Shown: in pieces, positions 12,573-24,064 of the stretch
Numbering within the stretch: the first letter of the stretch is position 1
How the letters are laid out: every line of letters begins with the position of its first letter
Assembly (NCBI GenBank): GCA_047967505.1
Contig: CM106538.1
Length of the DNA stretch: 64,000 nt
Strand: one strand, 5' to 3'
DNA from: Dipteris shenzhenensis
Lineage: Eukaryota > Polypodiophyta > Polypodiopsida > Gleicheniales
The notes under the pieces: generated by a model
What the model saw: the letters and a program-made list of their open reading frames with translations, nothing else
Databases searched by the model: none
Told to the model about the DNA's origin: nothing
Program-made: the position numbers and the translations under genes

Positions 12573-13465
12573 GTTTGGGATTTATGGCATATAAGGCAAA
12601 GGATTAAATTGTCAATCAAATAAATGGAGTGTACATGGACTCATTTGGTAGAAGTAATGATGCATGCCAAATGGAGTCAACTAATAGAAATATTCATGCA
12701 TGCTAAATGGAATGCTTGACAATGCAAAATGCAAAAATAGCCTATAACTTCCTATTGTAATTTCGTAGCATGAAGCTTTCACCTTTTCGCTTAAGATATG
12801 CATCCATGAAACATATGTAGGTGTAAATGCTTTGTGGGTATGAGTGCATGCACATGAGTGCATAATTGCATGCATATATGTGTAAATTCATGCAAACATA
12901 TGTATGGAAAGACTCAATGCCATGTATGTAGATGCAACCTAAAGAATATGATGATCAGACATTCTTGTAACATGTATTCTAGTAAATACAAAGAGATTGG
13001 GAACTAAGATGAACAACATAAGGGTGTGAGTACATGAACATGAGCGATATATGTAGGTAAGTTGTGTGTATGTATGTATCTACATGCATGACATATGCTA
13101 ATATCATAATTAAATATGTACTCAAAAAGAGAGTGCATTAAATAAATGTATCTGAAGGACTTAGGATCATTCAAGGTTACTCACATATATTTCACTCATC
13201 GAACTTTCTTCCTTGCCTTCCATGACATATAACGATACTCCATCAATTGTAGCTCACAGATATCCATGTATTTCTATTTACATTAATTTGACTTACATTG
13301 CCACATATATCAAATAAAGATAAGAAAGCTAAAAAAAATTTATTATTGCAATTGAAAACCAAATACAGAAGTTTTGTGTCATAGGCACAAAAGGCTATCC
13401 TACTAAATAACTTAAGATTGACCCCAGTATGCAAATAACATAGAAGAACTTTGCGATCCCAAAAC
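12573..13465. other. AT-rich, ATGCATG-rich spacer without a gene
   Basis: Only short frames occur. The sequence is rich in CATGCA/ATGTATG words, and no domain or clear repeat unit is recognised. The region separates the Helitron from the next decayed frame. Confidence 0.45.
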
Positions 13466-13469
13466 CATC

Positions 13470-14296
13470 TCAATTTTCATGAGCTGTAATGCACTCCAAC
13501 TTACGGCTCATCCTTGTCATCAAGGCTGTTAGCCTCTTCAAACCAATTTTGAATGTTGACACCTCGGTGCACAACAGATCAACTTGCTCTTTTAGCTTGT
13601 CAACTTGCAACCTACATCCTCTATCACATACTACTGAGCCTTCTTCACCCCCCCTAAAAGTTGTCATACATACCGGTTCGTGTCATTTACATTATTCTCA
13701 ATATGAGCACTCCTCTCAATGAGAGTTTCAGAGGATGCACCCCTACCCTCTGTTACGACTCCATCATTTTCAGGATGGACTTCTCTCCATAAGGATGTTA
13801 GATATCTTGTATTCATAGCATTCACATCACCATTATGCTCACATACATTTTGAATGGACTTCAAAGGACACATAATAGAGAGACCATATTGCCTTGAAGA
13901 TGACAGACACTTCCTTGCATACTTTGTTGCACGGGTGGAAGGTCCCTCCCCTCTAAGACGTTTCATTATAGCAAAAGTGCGATGTTCATGGATGGATGTA
14001 ACAGTAACACCATTTTGTTTGGTGAAGCACTTAGCTGTCTAATTTGTCCCACCAGTGGAAGCCCTCGCTCTTGCCGCTCGTTTCATTGCACGAAGGCTTC
14101 ATCGTTCACGAAAAGATGACATGACAATGTCAGAAATCGTAGAACTCTCTGCCCTTGCAACTTGTTGCATTGCACACACACTTTGTCGTTCACAAAAAAA
14201 CGACACCACAATGCCAGAAATTTCCTCTTCAATGCGGGGAACAATGGAAGAAGTCATCCTTGCAATTTTAGGGATGTATATTGACTCAGTTGTCAA
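13470..14296 (-). pseudogene. Decayed ORF with repeated basic ~30-residue motif
   Basis: Minus-strand frames from 14296 down to 13470 read protein-like sequence broken by a TGA near 14099, a TAG near 14040 and a frameshift near 13665. Three related segments occur in a row: FFCERQSVCAMQQVARAESS, FRER(stop)SLRAMKRAARARAST and IHEHRTFAIMKRLRGEGPST. The C-terminal piece is predicted coiled coil by eye (LQVDKLKEQVDLLCTEVSTF). The short basic repeats recall the repeated motif at the N-terminus of the Helitron protein at 12.4 kb, same strand, so this may be a related element's first exon. I do not know a family for it. Confidence 0.4.
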
Positions 14297-14340
14297 ACTG
14301 CATTAGACTCAAGGCTTTAAAGATTGAGACAAATCCTATA

Positions 14341-15096
14341 CATCTATCAAAGCCTCCTACATTGGATCCTTAATTGATGCTGAACTCCCTATTGAAGAAG
14401 GGCATCTCCTTTAAGCTATAATGCAAGCTACATCGTATTTCAAACGCTTCTTCTACCTCCCATCCTCATCTACAGGGACATTCCCAAGGTCTACATGCCC
14501 CCCAACAATGTCCTTCTCCCTCTCACCCCTCCCGACATCCCATTTGGCAACCCAAACCTACTCTTTGAGCAACATCATGGCTTTCTCATCAATAGCTACA
14601 AACTAACTTTTCAACCCTACTACCTTCCCCATGAATCATCATGCACCAAGTCTAATTACCAACATTGCCTAAAATTTATGGAACGCCCACCACCATTGGC
14701 TTTGGACACATTTCTATCTATTCCTAGACATCTATCAAAGTCTCCTATATTGGATGCTTAATTAATGCTAAACTCTCTGTTGAAGAATCCTCATCTCCTT
14801 TAAGCTATGATGCAAGCTATATCGATTTACAAACGCTTCTTCTACCTCCCATACTCACCTATAGGGACATTCCCAAGGTCTATATGCCCCGAACAATGTC
14901 CTTCTCCCTCTCAATCCTACAACCCAAACCTGCTCTCTAAGCTACATCATGCTTTTCTCATCAACGGCCACAAACAAACTTTCAACCCTACTACCTTCCC
15001 CACGAATCATCATATACCAAGTCTAATTACCAACACTGCCTAAAATTTATGGAACGCCCACCACCCTTGGCTTTGGACACATCTCTATCTGAACTC
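14341..15096. repeat. 388-bp tandem repeat, two copies
   Basis: CATCTATCAAAG(C/T)CTCCTA starts at 14341 and again at 14729. Both copies run through GATGCAAGCTA, CGCTTCTTCTACCTCCCAT, GGGACATTCCCAAGGTCTA and AAATTTATGGAACGCCCACC. Copy two is shorter by a few small deletions. No coding role is apparent. Confidence 0.85.
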
Positions 15097-15481
15097 CCTG
15101 TCAAAGATAGAGAGGGAGATAGAGAGAGAGAGAGATACACACACTCTTTTTTTTGGGTGTGAAACACACACACACAACCAAAGTGGTTTGCATATAATAA
15201 AGAATATAAAAGGAAAAATTGTCCAGTTTATCTCTTCTAGCAAACCAATCTAAAGAGGAGAGTGACACCTTCTGGTAACATATATGCAAGTAGAATACAA
15301 ATATTAGGAAGAGAGAGAGAGAGAGACTCTAACATACTTTAATTAAAAATTGAAATAAAAACTAATTCCATTTTTCTTCTATCGTTTATCTATATATTAT
15401 TAAAGCAAATGCATATTATACTCTCAAATCACGATGCACTTTTATAGTTTATGAACAAATAGATTACTATGGATGGCTACT

Positions 15482-15735
15482 CTAAGCTATAAGGAAACTA
15501 TATAAAACATCATACGGTACACCACTCCATCTTTCATAGCTTTTAAATTTAATTAGCACGAAACTCCCTCCCCAAGCCCCCTCTCTCCCCCAAACTTCCC
15601 TCCTCCTCAGGCCCAACACAAATATATGTGTAGACACACCATGACATATGTGGACACATAGGCACTCACACATAGTTGTTCATGCCCAACTAACTTTTCT
15701 AACATTATAATAATATATAGAGACACAGGAGGGAA
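15482..15735 (-). repeat. Dispersed repeat, inverted partner of 16.13-16.2 and 26.87-26.96 kb
   Basis: Read on the minus strand, this piece (GTCTCTATATATTATTATAA ... AACAACTATGTGTGAGTGCC, then GTGTGTCTACACATATAT) matches plus-strand segments at 16133-16200 and 26868-26965. The part with TTCATAGCTTTTAAATTTAA is repeated on the plus strand at 21880 and 27412. Confidence 0.75.
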
Positions 15736-15806
15736 GAGAACCTCCAGAATGCTCGAACAAACCTCCACGAACCTCCCTTCTTGCCCGTATGGGATTTACT
15801 GCCTCA

Positions 15807-16070
15807 AGGAATATACCTTATTATTTCTCACCATTAGCCCCTAACCTATTGCCCTACATTATAACACATTCTCAATGAAGGTTTGCCCTTATAAAGTATA
15901 AGAAATGTCGATCATTATTGCCCATTTCATGCATTTTTTTAAAGATATGGCAATATGTCAAACATACATCCCTCCCCCCCCTCCTCTCCCCCCGAAATAA
16001 ATGCTTCTCTTTTTTGTTTCTCCTTGTGGTGCAGCTACTCTCGAACTCTCCATCACCTCTACTCACCATC

Positions 16071-16125
<55 letters not shown>

Positions 16126-16135
16126 CCTCCCGCGT
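15807..16135 (+). repeat. R1 dispersed repeat, copy 1
   Basis: This is one of about seven copies of a 200-330 bp unit beginning CTCAAGGAATATACCTTATT and passing through AATGAAGGTTTGCCCTTATA, AAAGATATGGCAATATGTCA and ACATACATCCCTCCC, ending in a (CT)n run and CCCTCCCGCGTCTC. The minus strand keeps a 66-codon open frame (SRGDGEFxSSxTTRRNxKEK) in several copies. It looks like a small non-autonomous repeat; no TIR or poly(A) end was identified. Confidence 0.85.
16073..16122. repeat. (CT)n microsatellite
   Basis: About 50 bp of uninterrupted CT dinucleotides lie at the end of R1 copy 1. Confidence 0.95.
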
Positions 16136-16592
16136 CTCTATATATTATTATAACGAACAACTATGTTTGTGTGTGCCTATGTGTCCGCATATGTCATTAG
16201 GGAAAAAGGGAGCTCATTTTGGGGCCCTGTAAGAAATTCACTATTTTTTTATTTATTTCTCTCCTAAAAGACCTCAAAAATAGTAAAATACAGAAACGTG
16301 GCTCAGAACTGTCAGTAAGGACTACAGAACTGTCAATTCAGAAAGGAATAAGATAATCTTTTGTCTGACTAACACGATTTTGCATTAAATATCTCCTTAG
16401 ATTTTTTTTTGTTTACCAAAGATTCCGCATCTCTTTTGCCGACGTGTGCAGGCCTTTCAGGAATCCATCACTGAACTTGGTGATTGCAAGTTTTCAAAAT
16501 ATTCACATGGATACTGCCACACTTCCACGATTCATGTTACAAAACGACTATGAGATTGACAAGCAAACTTTGCAACCTCAGAAGCACAAAAA

Positions 16593-19352
16593 ATGGCCTA
16601 TACTAGTGAGTCACTATCTCAGAAAAAGCGATTACACCATCTTCACATCGACTTAGAAGAACAATATGCTCCAACACAAAAAAGACGAAAGGATATGGTG
16701 CTGAATGCTCAACAGTGGGAAAATATGAGAAGAGAAGGGCTTCCATCGCACCATAAGTCAATATGTTGAAGCCCTTCTCGGAAGCATATATCCAAAATGT
16801 CAAGTAAAAAACTCTACACCTCCATTTGTCAATCCCACCACATTACTGAGGTTTGCCGGCGATGGACAAAATGGACTTCTTGGTTGTATTTCAGCGTAGT
16901 CTGCATTTGCGAAAACATATAAAATGATGTACCTACAAGAAAAGGGGGCCAAGATGCAGGAGATAGCCATTGGTGCAAAATTGGAGCAGCAGTTGCAGAA
17001 TGAAATTGAGGAGCATTCAAAGAGTAAGAAAGAGTTGACAAGAGCAAGAAAGAAGAGAACCATGCTTGGAGACAGACTACGTAGCAGGAAGATTAAAAAC
17101 ATTGCAAATTTGAAGGCTGGGACTGGTGGATGCAAGCGACGAATTCAGGAAGCAAGGTTAGATTGAAATTTATCATTTTGTATACTCAAAAAGGCTCTCA
17201 AATGACTATATCTATTTCATCCCTTATCGCAAAACAAGAATGGAGGTGCTGAATGATATAGGCATATTGTGTTGTTACTATAGGAAATTATTGGAGCCTA
17301 CAAAAGAAAATATGGATCCGAACCTTCTTCCTGTTAAACAAATGAAAGGATTGCTTTCTTGTGGTGTAGCAAAAGGTTTGATTGAGGAAAAAAAATACAA
17401 AACAGTCAAACACAATGTTGTAGAGGACTTTGTATCCAATAATCAAGTTGATGGCACTATAATCCAAGAGGCTCTTGATGTTAGTGGAGTTAGCAGGAAG
17501 GGATATAGTTCGATTTTCCATGCGATATCCTCAACTTTGAAAGATCAAAGGATTAAACGAGTTTTACTGCCAAATCCAGCAACCGTGTGGAGGATAAGAG
17601 GTCATTTGAATGAAAGTATAGATGAATTTATTGGGCAATATATCCATATTGAAGAAATATTTCATGGTGGTAAAGGAACCACTATGTATGATCCTTGGAA
17701 CAATATATTTATAGATCTACAACAACTTCAAAGAAGAATGGTCGAGTTTTATGAAATAACATTTGAGGAGTGCAAAGGCATTTTGAAATTTGTTATCAAA
17801 CTGGATGAGTGTGAGGTTGTAAAGGAAAAGAAAATGGAAAGAGTTACTATTACATTGATGAATGGAGCAATTGATACATCATTGACTGAAGCGAGTTCAA
17901 AGTATTTTAGTGTGCAGTCAGAGAAACACATATGGTGGTTAGGCTCGTTCCAGGTATGATCATTTTTTGTTTTGTATTTGATTTTGGTCATTGTTTTCAA
18001 ATCTGTTTTTCAAATCTGTTATAGTAAGACTTTTGTTTTCTATAATCTGGTAGGTGAAGACAAAAGACCATGAAACACTAGATTGGGTGTTTCACCACAC
18101 GGAAATACCAAGAATAATCAAAAGACAAGTGCAAGGCGAGAATCTCCATGTTGTAGGAAAAGTGATTTTCAAGTAGAGTGGCACATGGCCGGGGATCTTA
18201 AAACACTTAAGTGCATGTATAACGTTAGTAAAGGAGGCAACTCAAAGTCTCCTTGTCTTTACTGCAAAGAATCAACTCAAGTAATGGATTCCAAATGGTG
18301 GAAGAGAGCACCTAATAGAGATAAAGTTGACCCTGACTTCAAGGCCATTCTGGACATTCCACTATGTAATGTTTACATCTGCACATTGCATGGTCTATGT
18401 CGAATTATTGAGAAATTGGTATTTTTATATATTGGATTTGCTTGGAAACTCCGTCCCGAAAAAAATAGAAAGGATGCTCTTCAAGCATTGGAAAAAGTGT
18501 TATTCGATATAGGTCTGCATGGAGGAGATGTTCAAATCACAAAGGATTTTAAAAAGTCTACCAATGGCAAGGAGGTACCAATCAAGCCCTCTATTGGTGG
18601 TGTTAAGGCAAGAAGATTCTTGTCTCGACCCAAACACAGTAAGCAAGTAAGGCAAGGTAGAACAGTTTCAAAGATTAATTATGGATTGTGGAAGCAAGTC
18701 CATAATGCTGTGAAAGATCATGAGGCAGATGGGGAAGCACGAAATGTGAAGGCAGAGGTGTGGAGGTCTCTTGATCAACTCTTCATGTTCTGTGACAAAG
18801 TAACATGGACAAAGAGTGATTACAAGAACTTTGAGGAGGCAATTAAACATTTTGGGAAGTCAATGAAAGATGCGTGGACAGCCTGCAATATAACTCACTA
18901 CATGGTAAGGTTCTGTCTTCTTCTTTTACTTAAGTGTGATCCTCTTTTTTTAATTACTTACTATGCATTCTTATGTCTTACAGCATATCATCTACAACCA
19001 CCTTCCCTATTTTGTCAAAAAGTATGGATGCCCAGCAATTTGGTCTACCCAAGGCATGGAGAAGTCTCACTACACAACACGTAATGCATTTTTTAGACAC
19101 ACACAACACTATGGAGGGAGTCAGAAGGCAAATAGTCTGAAGGAAGTCTTCCAATGGTTTTACCGAGGCATACTACAAAGGTTGCATGCTAAAAGAAAAG
19201 TTGCTAGCTCTAAAATCAAGCTTGCTTTTCTTCTAGCCCAAAAGCAAAGACGAAGACAAACTCTAGACAATTCAATGGCAGTAGAGAGACATAGACAATG
19301 GAGGGAATCGAAGATATTTAGAAACCATAAATGGACAAGTAAACATGAATAG
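16593..19352 (+). pseudogene. Spliced transposase-like gene of an uncharacterised family, decayed
   Basis: Coding sequence runs in segments. 16593-16900 holds N-terminal pieces (a one-base frameshift near 16735, TAG at 16897-16899). Then come 16900-17156, 17239-17953, 18054-18904 and 18984-19352 (stop). Introns of 82, 100 and 79 bp have GT-AG ends and keep phase. A one-base slip lies in the A-run at 18158-18161. The protein has a basic/coiled N-terminus (QQLQNEIEEHSKSKKELTRA), IKLDECEV (17.80 kb), AGDLKTLKCMYN (18.19 kb), CLYC (18.25 kb), YICTLHGLCRIIEKL (18.38 kb) and WSTQGMEKSHYTTRNAFFRH (19.04 kb). D-D-CxxC-LH-E in this order suggests an RNase H-fold (DDE) enzyme with a zinc-binding insert, as in RAG1/Transib; this is my inference. 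It could be a DNA transposon or a domesticated gene. No TIRs were found in the flanks. Confidence 0.55.
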
Positions 19353-19364
19353 GACTCATTTGTA

Positions 19365-19505
19365 ACTTATTGGTGTTATGTCCACATGTTTTCAAACTCA
19401 ATCAATAGAATTTTTTTTTGTCGAACAAGTGACTCTTGGTGTTATGCCTATATGATTTGAGACTCCATCAACAGTATTTCTTTTGTGAAACATGTGATCT
19501 AAACA
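19365..19505. repeat. ~70 bp tandem duplication behind the transposase-like gene
   Basis: TTGGTGTTATG(T)CC...CATG, then GACTC/AACTC-CAATCAA/CATCAAC and GTGAAACATGTGA-like words occur twice. It lies in the presumed 3' UTR. Confidence 0.55.
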
Positions 19506-19694
19506 TAATACAATTTGTTCACAATTTCAATATATTGTTTGTTTAATATTTAATGACACCACTCTATCTAAATGTACAAATCATTTCATCTTCAACTTAT
19601 TGTTCATTTATACAAGGTCATACGAGACATCAAAGACTTTGTACAAATCAGTTCAACTTCAATATAATGTTTGTGTATATTTGATGACTAAATC

Positions 19695-21205
19695 CTATTT
19701 CTCCCAGGGCCTGCTGATCGGAACTCTCTTTTTGATCTTGATTGGAGTCTTTTTCTTCCTTATTGGCTTGATGTCGACTGTTTGTTTATCAATGCTTGCC
19801 TCTGTTGCTTGTCTGGGAGGGGTATCCTTTTCTTCAGCTGTCTCCACATGTTCTTCTTCTTGGATTGTGTCGCCTGATGCAATCATGGAGCCCTCCAGAC
19901 ATTTGGGCTCCTTAACACCACATGCTAATGCATAAGAAGTGTAAGACAAAAAGTAAGAGGCCCTAGAGGCCTGCTTATTCACATAATCTCCAAATATATC
20001 TATGGCAGACAACCTCTCTATCAAAATGATCTTTTCCTTTTGCCATGAAAGATCATGTCCACCTAAAACCCTGGACAAACATTTTAAGAAGTAAACAATG
20101 GCTTCTCCATTGTTGCTCAACTGCCTATGGTAAATCAAGATCTTAGCACTGCCTAGATCATGAATATAATGAGCTAGGCTTGATAGTTTACGAAACCCAA
20201 CCGGCCTGCTTCCACTTGATCTCTGGAGGAATGTGTCATCCTCAATTTGTAGCTGCCACATATCAAAAGATTGGAGTGAGACAATACACAACCTACAAAA
20301 CATTTAAGCAGAAGACAAAGTATTTGATTTGAAGTATCAAGTTCTTACCTTCTCATTTTCATAAGCAACAAGCAGTTCATCTCTCCAAAGATTTATTCCT
20401 CTCCCCTCCAGTCCAGCCTCTTCTTTAAGCTTTTCCGTGTATAGTGCTGAGAGATTCATAGCTTCCTATGTGAGCTGGAAGGCAGCTTCATCTGGCTCTT
20501 GGAACTTTTCAGCCTCTTTGAAACAAAAAGTAAGGGCCTCTGCAGGATCAAAAATTGTTTCCAAAGCTAATAGTGAATGGTCATCCTCTATGCCAACCTC
20601 CTTGTCAAGCCTTGAAGCCTGGGCAATAAGGGAAATGGCATAGTCCTCCCTCAAATTGAACATACACTCTAGATCATGGAGAAAACATAATCTTTTCCAC
20701 CAATCAAGACACTTGGAAGCATGGGCACTGCATAGTTGCTGCTTTGAACATCAAAATCTTCAACTGGTTGTGCTCCCCTAAGAGTTTTTGTCCTTAGTTG
20801 AACAAGGTCAAGAGCAGCCACTTGCAGCCCCTCATCCTGAAGGTTGATATCTTCTTCTTGCTCTGCCATTACTGTTACCAAAGGAACATCCTCTTTTTCC
20901 TCTGCTTCAGATGTGTCTTCTTCTTCAGCCTCCTACCCTTGTTCATCCAGAGAGTTCTAACTGAAGACAATGTACATAAGGAATGCCATGGTTTCCTCAA
21001 GCACTTTGCACTTTCTGGTGTGCAAGTTACAGATGAATTTATATTGATCAGGCAGGCTATCAGGCAGGCTGTCAAATCTTCTATTCACATGGTACCTCAG
21101 CCTGTCAATGGAGACAATATGATTTATATGCACAAAAACCTTTTCACCTTCCACAATTCTTCCTGCCTCTGTTAGTTTTTGAAGGTATCCCAATGGTCTG
21201 AACAA
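19695..21205 (-). pseudogene. Unidentified spliced gene, broken
   Basis: Reading leftwards from about 21205, one long protein-like sequence emerges: GYLQKLTEAGRIVEGEKVFV, a Glu-rich acidic stretch (EAEEEDTSEAEEKEDV), SVLIGGKDYVFSM, LIAQASRLDKEVGIEDDHSL and NLWRDELLVAYENEK. A GT donor follows at 20347, an acceptor lies near 20255, then come LQIEDDTFLQRSSGSRPVGF and a basic tail KPIRKKKTPIKIKKRVPISR ending at TAG 19697-19695. TAG codons at 20957-20959, 20933-20935 and 20466-20468 and a frameshift near 20672 break it. The family is not recognised. The tail looks like a nuclear localisation signal. It could be a captured host gene or part of a mobile element; it is convergent with the transposase-like gene to its left. 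Confidence 0.5.
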
Positions 21206-21284
21206 ACTGCCCGTTTTGGGATAAGCTCACCCTCATCGTAGACCTCTGGAGCCAAAGTCTGTGAAATCGAGATGCAGACCCCTT

Positions 21285-21420
21285 CTATTGCCCTCCATTA
21301 TAACACATTCTTGATGAAGGTTTGCCTTTATAAAGTATAAGAAATGTGGATCATTATAGCCCACTTCATGCATTTTTTTAAAGATATGGCAATATGTCAA
21401 ACATACATCCCTCCCCCCCC
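21285..21420 (+). repeat. R1 dispersed repeat, partial copy 2
   Basis: It carries TTGCCCTCCATTATAACACA through ACATACATCCCTCCCCCCCC and lacks both the 5' start and the CT end. Confidence 0.8.
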
Positions 21421-21749
21421 TTTGGGCCTTTAGGCATGTTTTAGTGTGCACATGGGGTCTATGATGTGTCTCTTTCTCTCTCTCAAGGAATATACCTTAT
21501 TATTTCTCACCATTAGCCCCTAACCTATTGCCCTCCATTATAACACATTCTGAATGAAGGTTTGCCCTTATAAAGTATAAGAAATGTGGATCATTATAGC
21601 CCATTTCATGCATTTTTTTAAAGATATGGCAATATGTCAAACATACATCCCTCCCCCCCCTCCTCTCCCCCCGAAATAAATGCTTCTCTTTTTGGTTTCT
21701 CCTTGTGGTGTAGCTACTCCCGAACTCTCCATCACCTCTACTCACCATC

Positions 21750-21794
<45 letters not shown>

Positions 21795-22394
21795 CTCCCG
21801 CATCTCTATATATAACTATTAGTATCTAAAAATGCCATAAATGTTTTTGTTTTAAAAACATTCTTTTATAGCACCACTCCATCTTTCATAGCTTTTAAAT
21901 TTAATTACCATGAAACTCCCTCCCCAAGCCCCCTCTCTCCCCCAAACCTCCCTCCTCCTCCCCCAAACCTCTAGAATGCTCGATCGAACCTCCCTTCTTG
22001 CTTGTATGGGATTTACTGCCTCAAGGAATATACCTTATTATTTCTCACCATTAGCCCGTAACCTATTGCCCTACATTATAACACATTCTCAATGAAGGTT
22101 TGTCCTTATAAAGTATAAGAAATGTCGATCATTATTGCCCATTTCATGCATTTTTTTAAAGATATGGCAATATGTCAAACATACATCCCTCCCCCCCTCC
22201 TCTCCCCCCGAAAATCTAGAGACCATGCTAAAAAAAATCCGTTAAAAATATTATTATCTAAAAATGCCATAAATGTTTTTGTTTTAAAAACATATTAAAA
22301 TCTAGAGAGCATGCTAAAAAAAAGATGTTAAAAATATTAGTATCTAAAAATGCCATAAATGTTTTTGTTTCAAAAACATATTAAAATCTAAATC

Positions 22395-22487
22395 TCTCCC
22401 TCTCTCTCTCTCCACATTCAAGAACATGTCCACATATTAATGTTTTCATAACATGTTTTCAAAACAATAAAAACATGTTCTTGAATG

Positions 22488-22526
<39 letters not shown>
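22395..22526. repeat. CT/GA-flanked inverted repeat
   Basis: CTCTCCACATTCAAGAACAT (22.41 kb) is the reverse complement of ATGTTCTTGAATGTGGAGAG (22.475 kb), with a (GA)n run continuing to 22526. A ~45 bp AT-rich spacer lies between the arms. Confidence 0.85.
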
Positions 22527-22527
<1 letters not shown>

Positions 22528-22795
22528 ATGCTAAAAAAAAGACTATGCCTTGTTCCCAAGGAGAGCTCGATCGATTCTGTCCGCTCGAGGCAAGATTCCG
22601 TCTGCTGGAGGGAGAGCTGGCACTTCAACTGGGTAGCTTTCAATAGGAGCGGCCTAGCATATTATCATAAAAAATGTCTTAAATTATTATTATTGAATTG
22701 CTTCATTAAAAACATCCTTAAAAATAGTATCTTAAAAACATTCGATTTTACTATACATCTCAATGCCATAAATATTTTTATTTTAAAAACATATT

Positions 22796-22799
<4 letters not shown>

Positions 22800-22841
<42 letters not shown>

Positions 22842-22877
22842 CAGTCAAGAACATGTCCACATATTAAAAACATGTTT

Positions 22878-22915
<38 letters not shown>

Positions 22916-22961
22916 CATTCAAGAACAACATGTTTTTAATATGTGGACATGTTCTTGACTG

Positions 22962-23001
<40 letters not shown>
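22800..23001. repeat. CT/GA-flanked inverted repeat
   Basis: (CT)n followed by CCACAGTCAAGAACATGTCC ... AAAAACATG at 22838-22876 pairs with CATGTTTTTAATATGTGGAC ... GACTGTGG and (GA)n at 22928-23001. A second CT run sits in the loop. Confidence 0.85.
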
Positions 23002-23005
<4 letters not shown>

Positions 23006-23164
23006 AATATGCTTTTAAAACAAAAACATTTTATGGCATTGAGATGTATAGTAAAATCGAATGTTTTTAAGATACTATTTTTACTCAAAAAATAGTATCT
23101 TAAAAACATTCGATTTTACTATACATCTCAATGCCATAAAATGTTTTTGTTTTAAAAGCATATT

Positions 23165-23200
<36 letters not shown>
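22963..23200. repeat. Near-perfect ~240 bp palindrome
   Basis: The arm at 23001-23082 (ATTTTAATATGC ... GATACTATTTTT) is matched base for base by 23088-23169 on the other strand, with only ACTCA (23083-23087) between. (GA)n before and (CT)n after extend the pairing to roughly 22963-23200. The same theme recurs near 28.50-28.73 kb with a larger loop. Confidence 0.92.
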
Positions 23201-23202
<2 letters not shown>

Positions 23203-23206
23203 CATA

Positions 23207-23253
<47 letters not shown>

Positions 23254-23350
23254 AAACATCCTAAAAAATAGTATCTTAAAAACATTCGATTTTACTATAC
23301 ATCTCAATGCCATAAATGTTTTTGTTTTAAAAACATATTGTTCTTAAATG

Positions 23351-23390
<40 letters not shown>

Positions 23391-23899
23391 TGTTGAAACA
23401 TCATTAATATTAATTATTATTATCAAATTGATTCATTAAAAACATATTAAAAAATAGTATCTTAAAAACATACTATAATATTATTATGTTAAATGGTTAT
23501 GGAACTAATATGGTCATAAATTATATTTTAAAATAATTATAAAAATATATTATTAAAACGTTGAAAATATTAGTATCTAAAAATGCCATAAATGTTTCTA
23601 ACATGGTAAAATCTTATAAAAATATATTATTAAAATCATCTTGAAACATGTTTTCAAAACATTAGAAATATTAATTGATTCATTAAAAACATCTTAAAAA
23701 ATAGTATCTTAAAAACATAATAAATTTCTATTTTAGATTAAATTTATTATCTTAAAAACATACTATAATATTATTATGTTAAATGATTATGGAAATAATA
23801 TTTTATAAAATATATTAAAGCGTTAAAAATATTAGTATCTAAAAAGTGCCATAAATGTTTTAACATGCTAAAAAATGCTATTAAAACGTTAAACATATT

Positions 23900-23937
<38 letters not shown>

Positions 23938-24022
23938 CATTCAAGACATGTTTATATTATGCTAAAAATATTACTATCTAAAAGTGCCATAAATATTTTC
24001 ATTTTAAAAACATATTAAAATC

Positions 24023-24064
<42 letters not shown>

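Noticed and set aside
19600-19935. Plus-strand 111-codon hydrophobic frame suggesting a membrane protein
   Set aside because: It is antisense to the better supported spliced pseudogene with its basic tail; the hydrophobicity comes from reading the Lys-rich stretch backwards.
22480-22910. Possible CRISPR-like regular array of CT/GA tracts
   Set aside because: Spacers are not unique and the repeats are simple microsatellites and palindromes; the setting is a plant nuclear genome.
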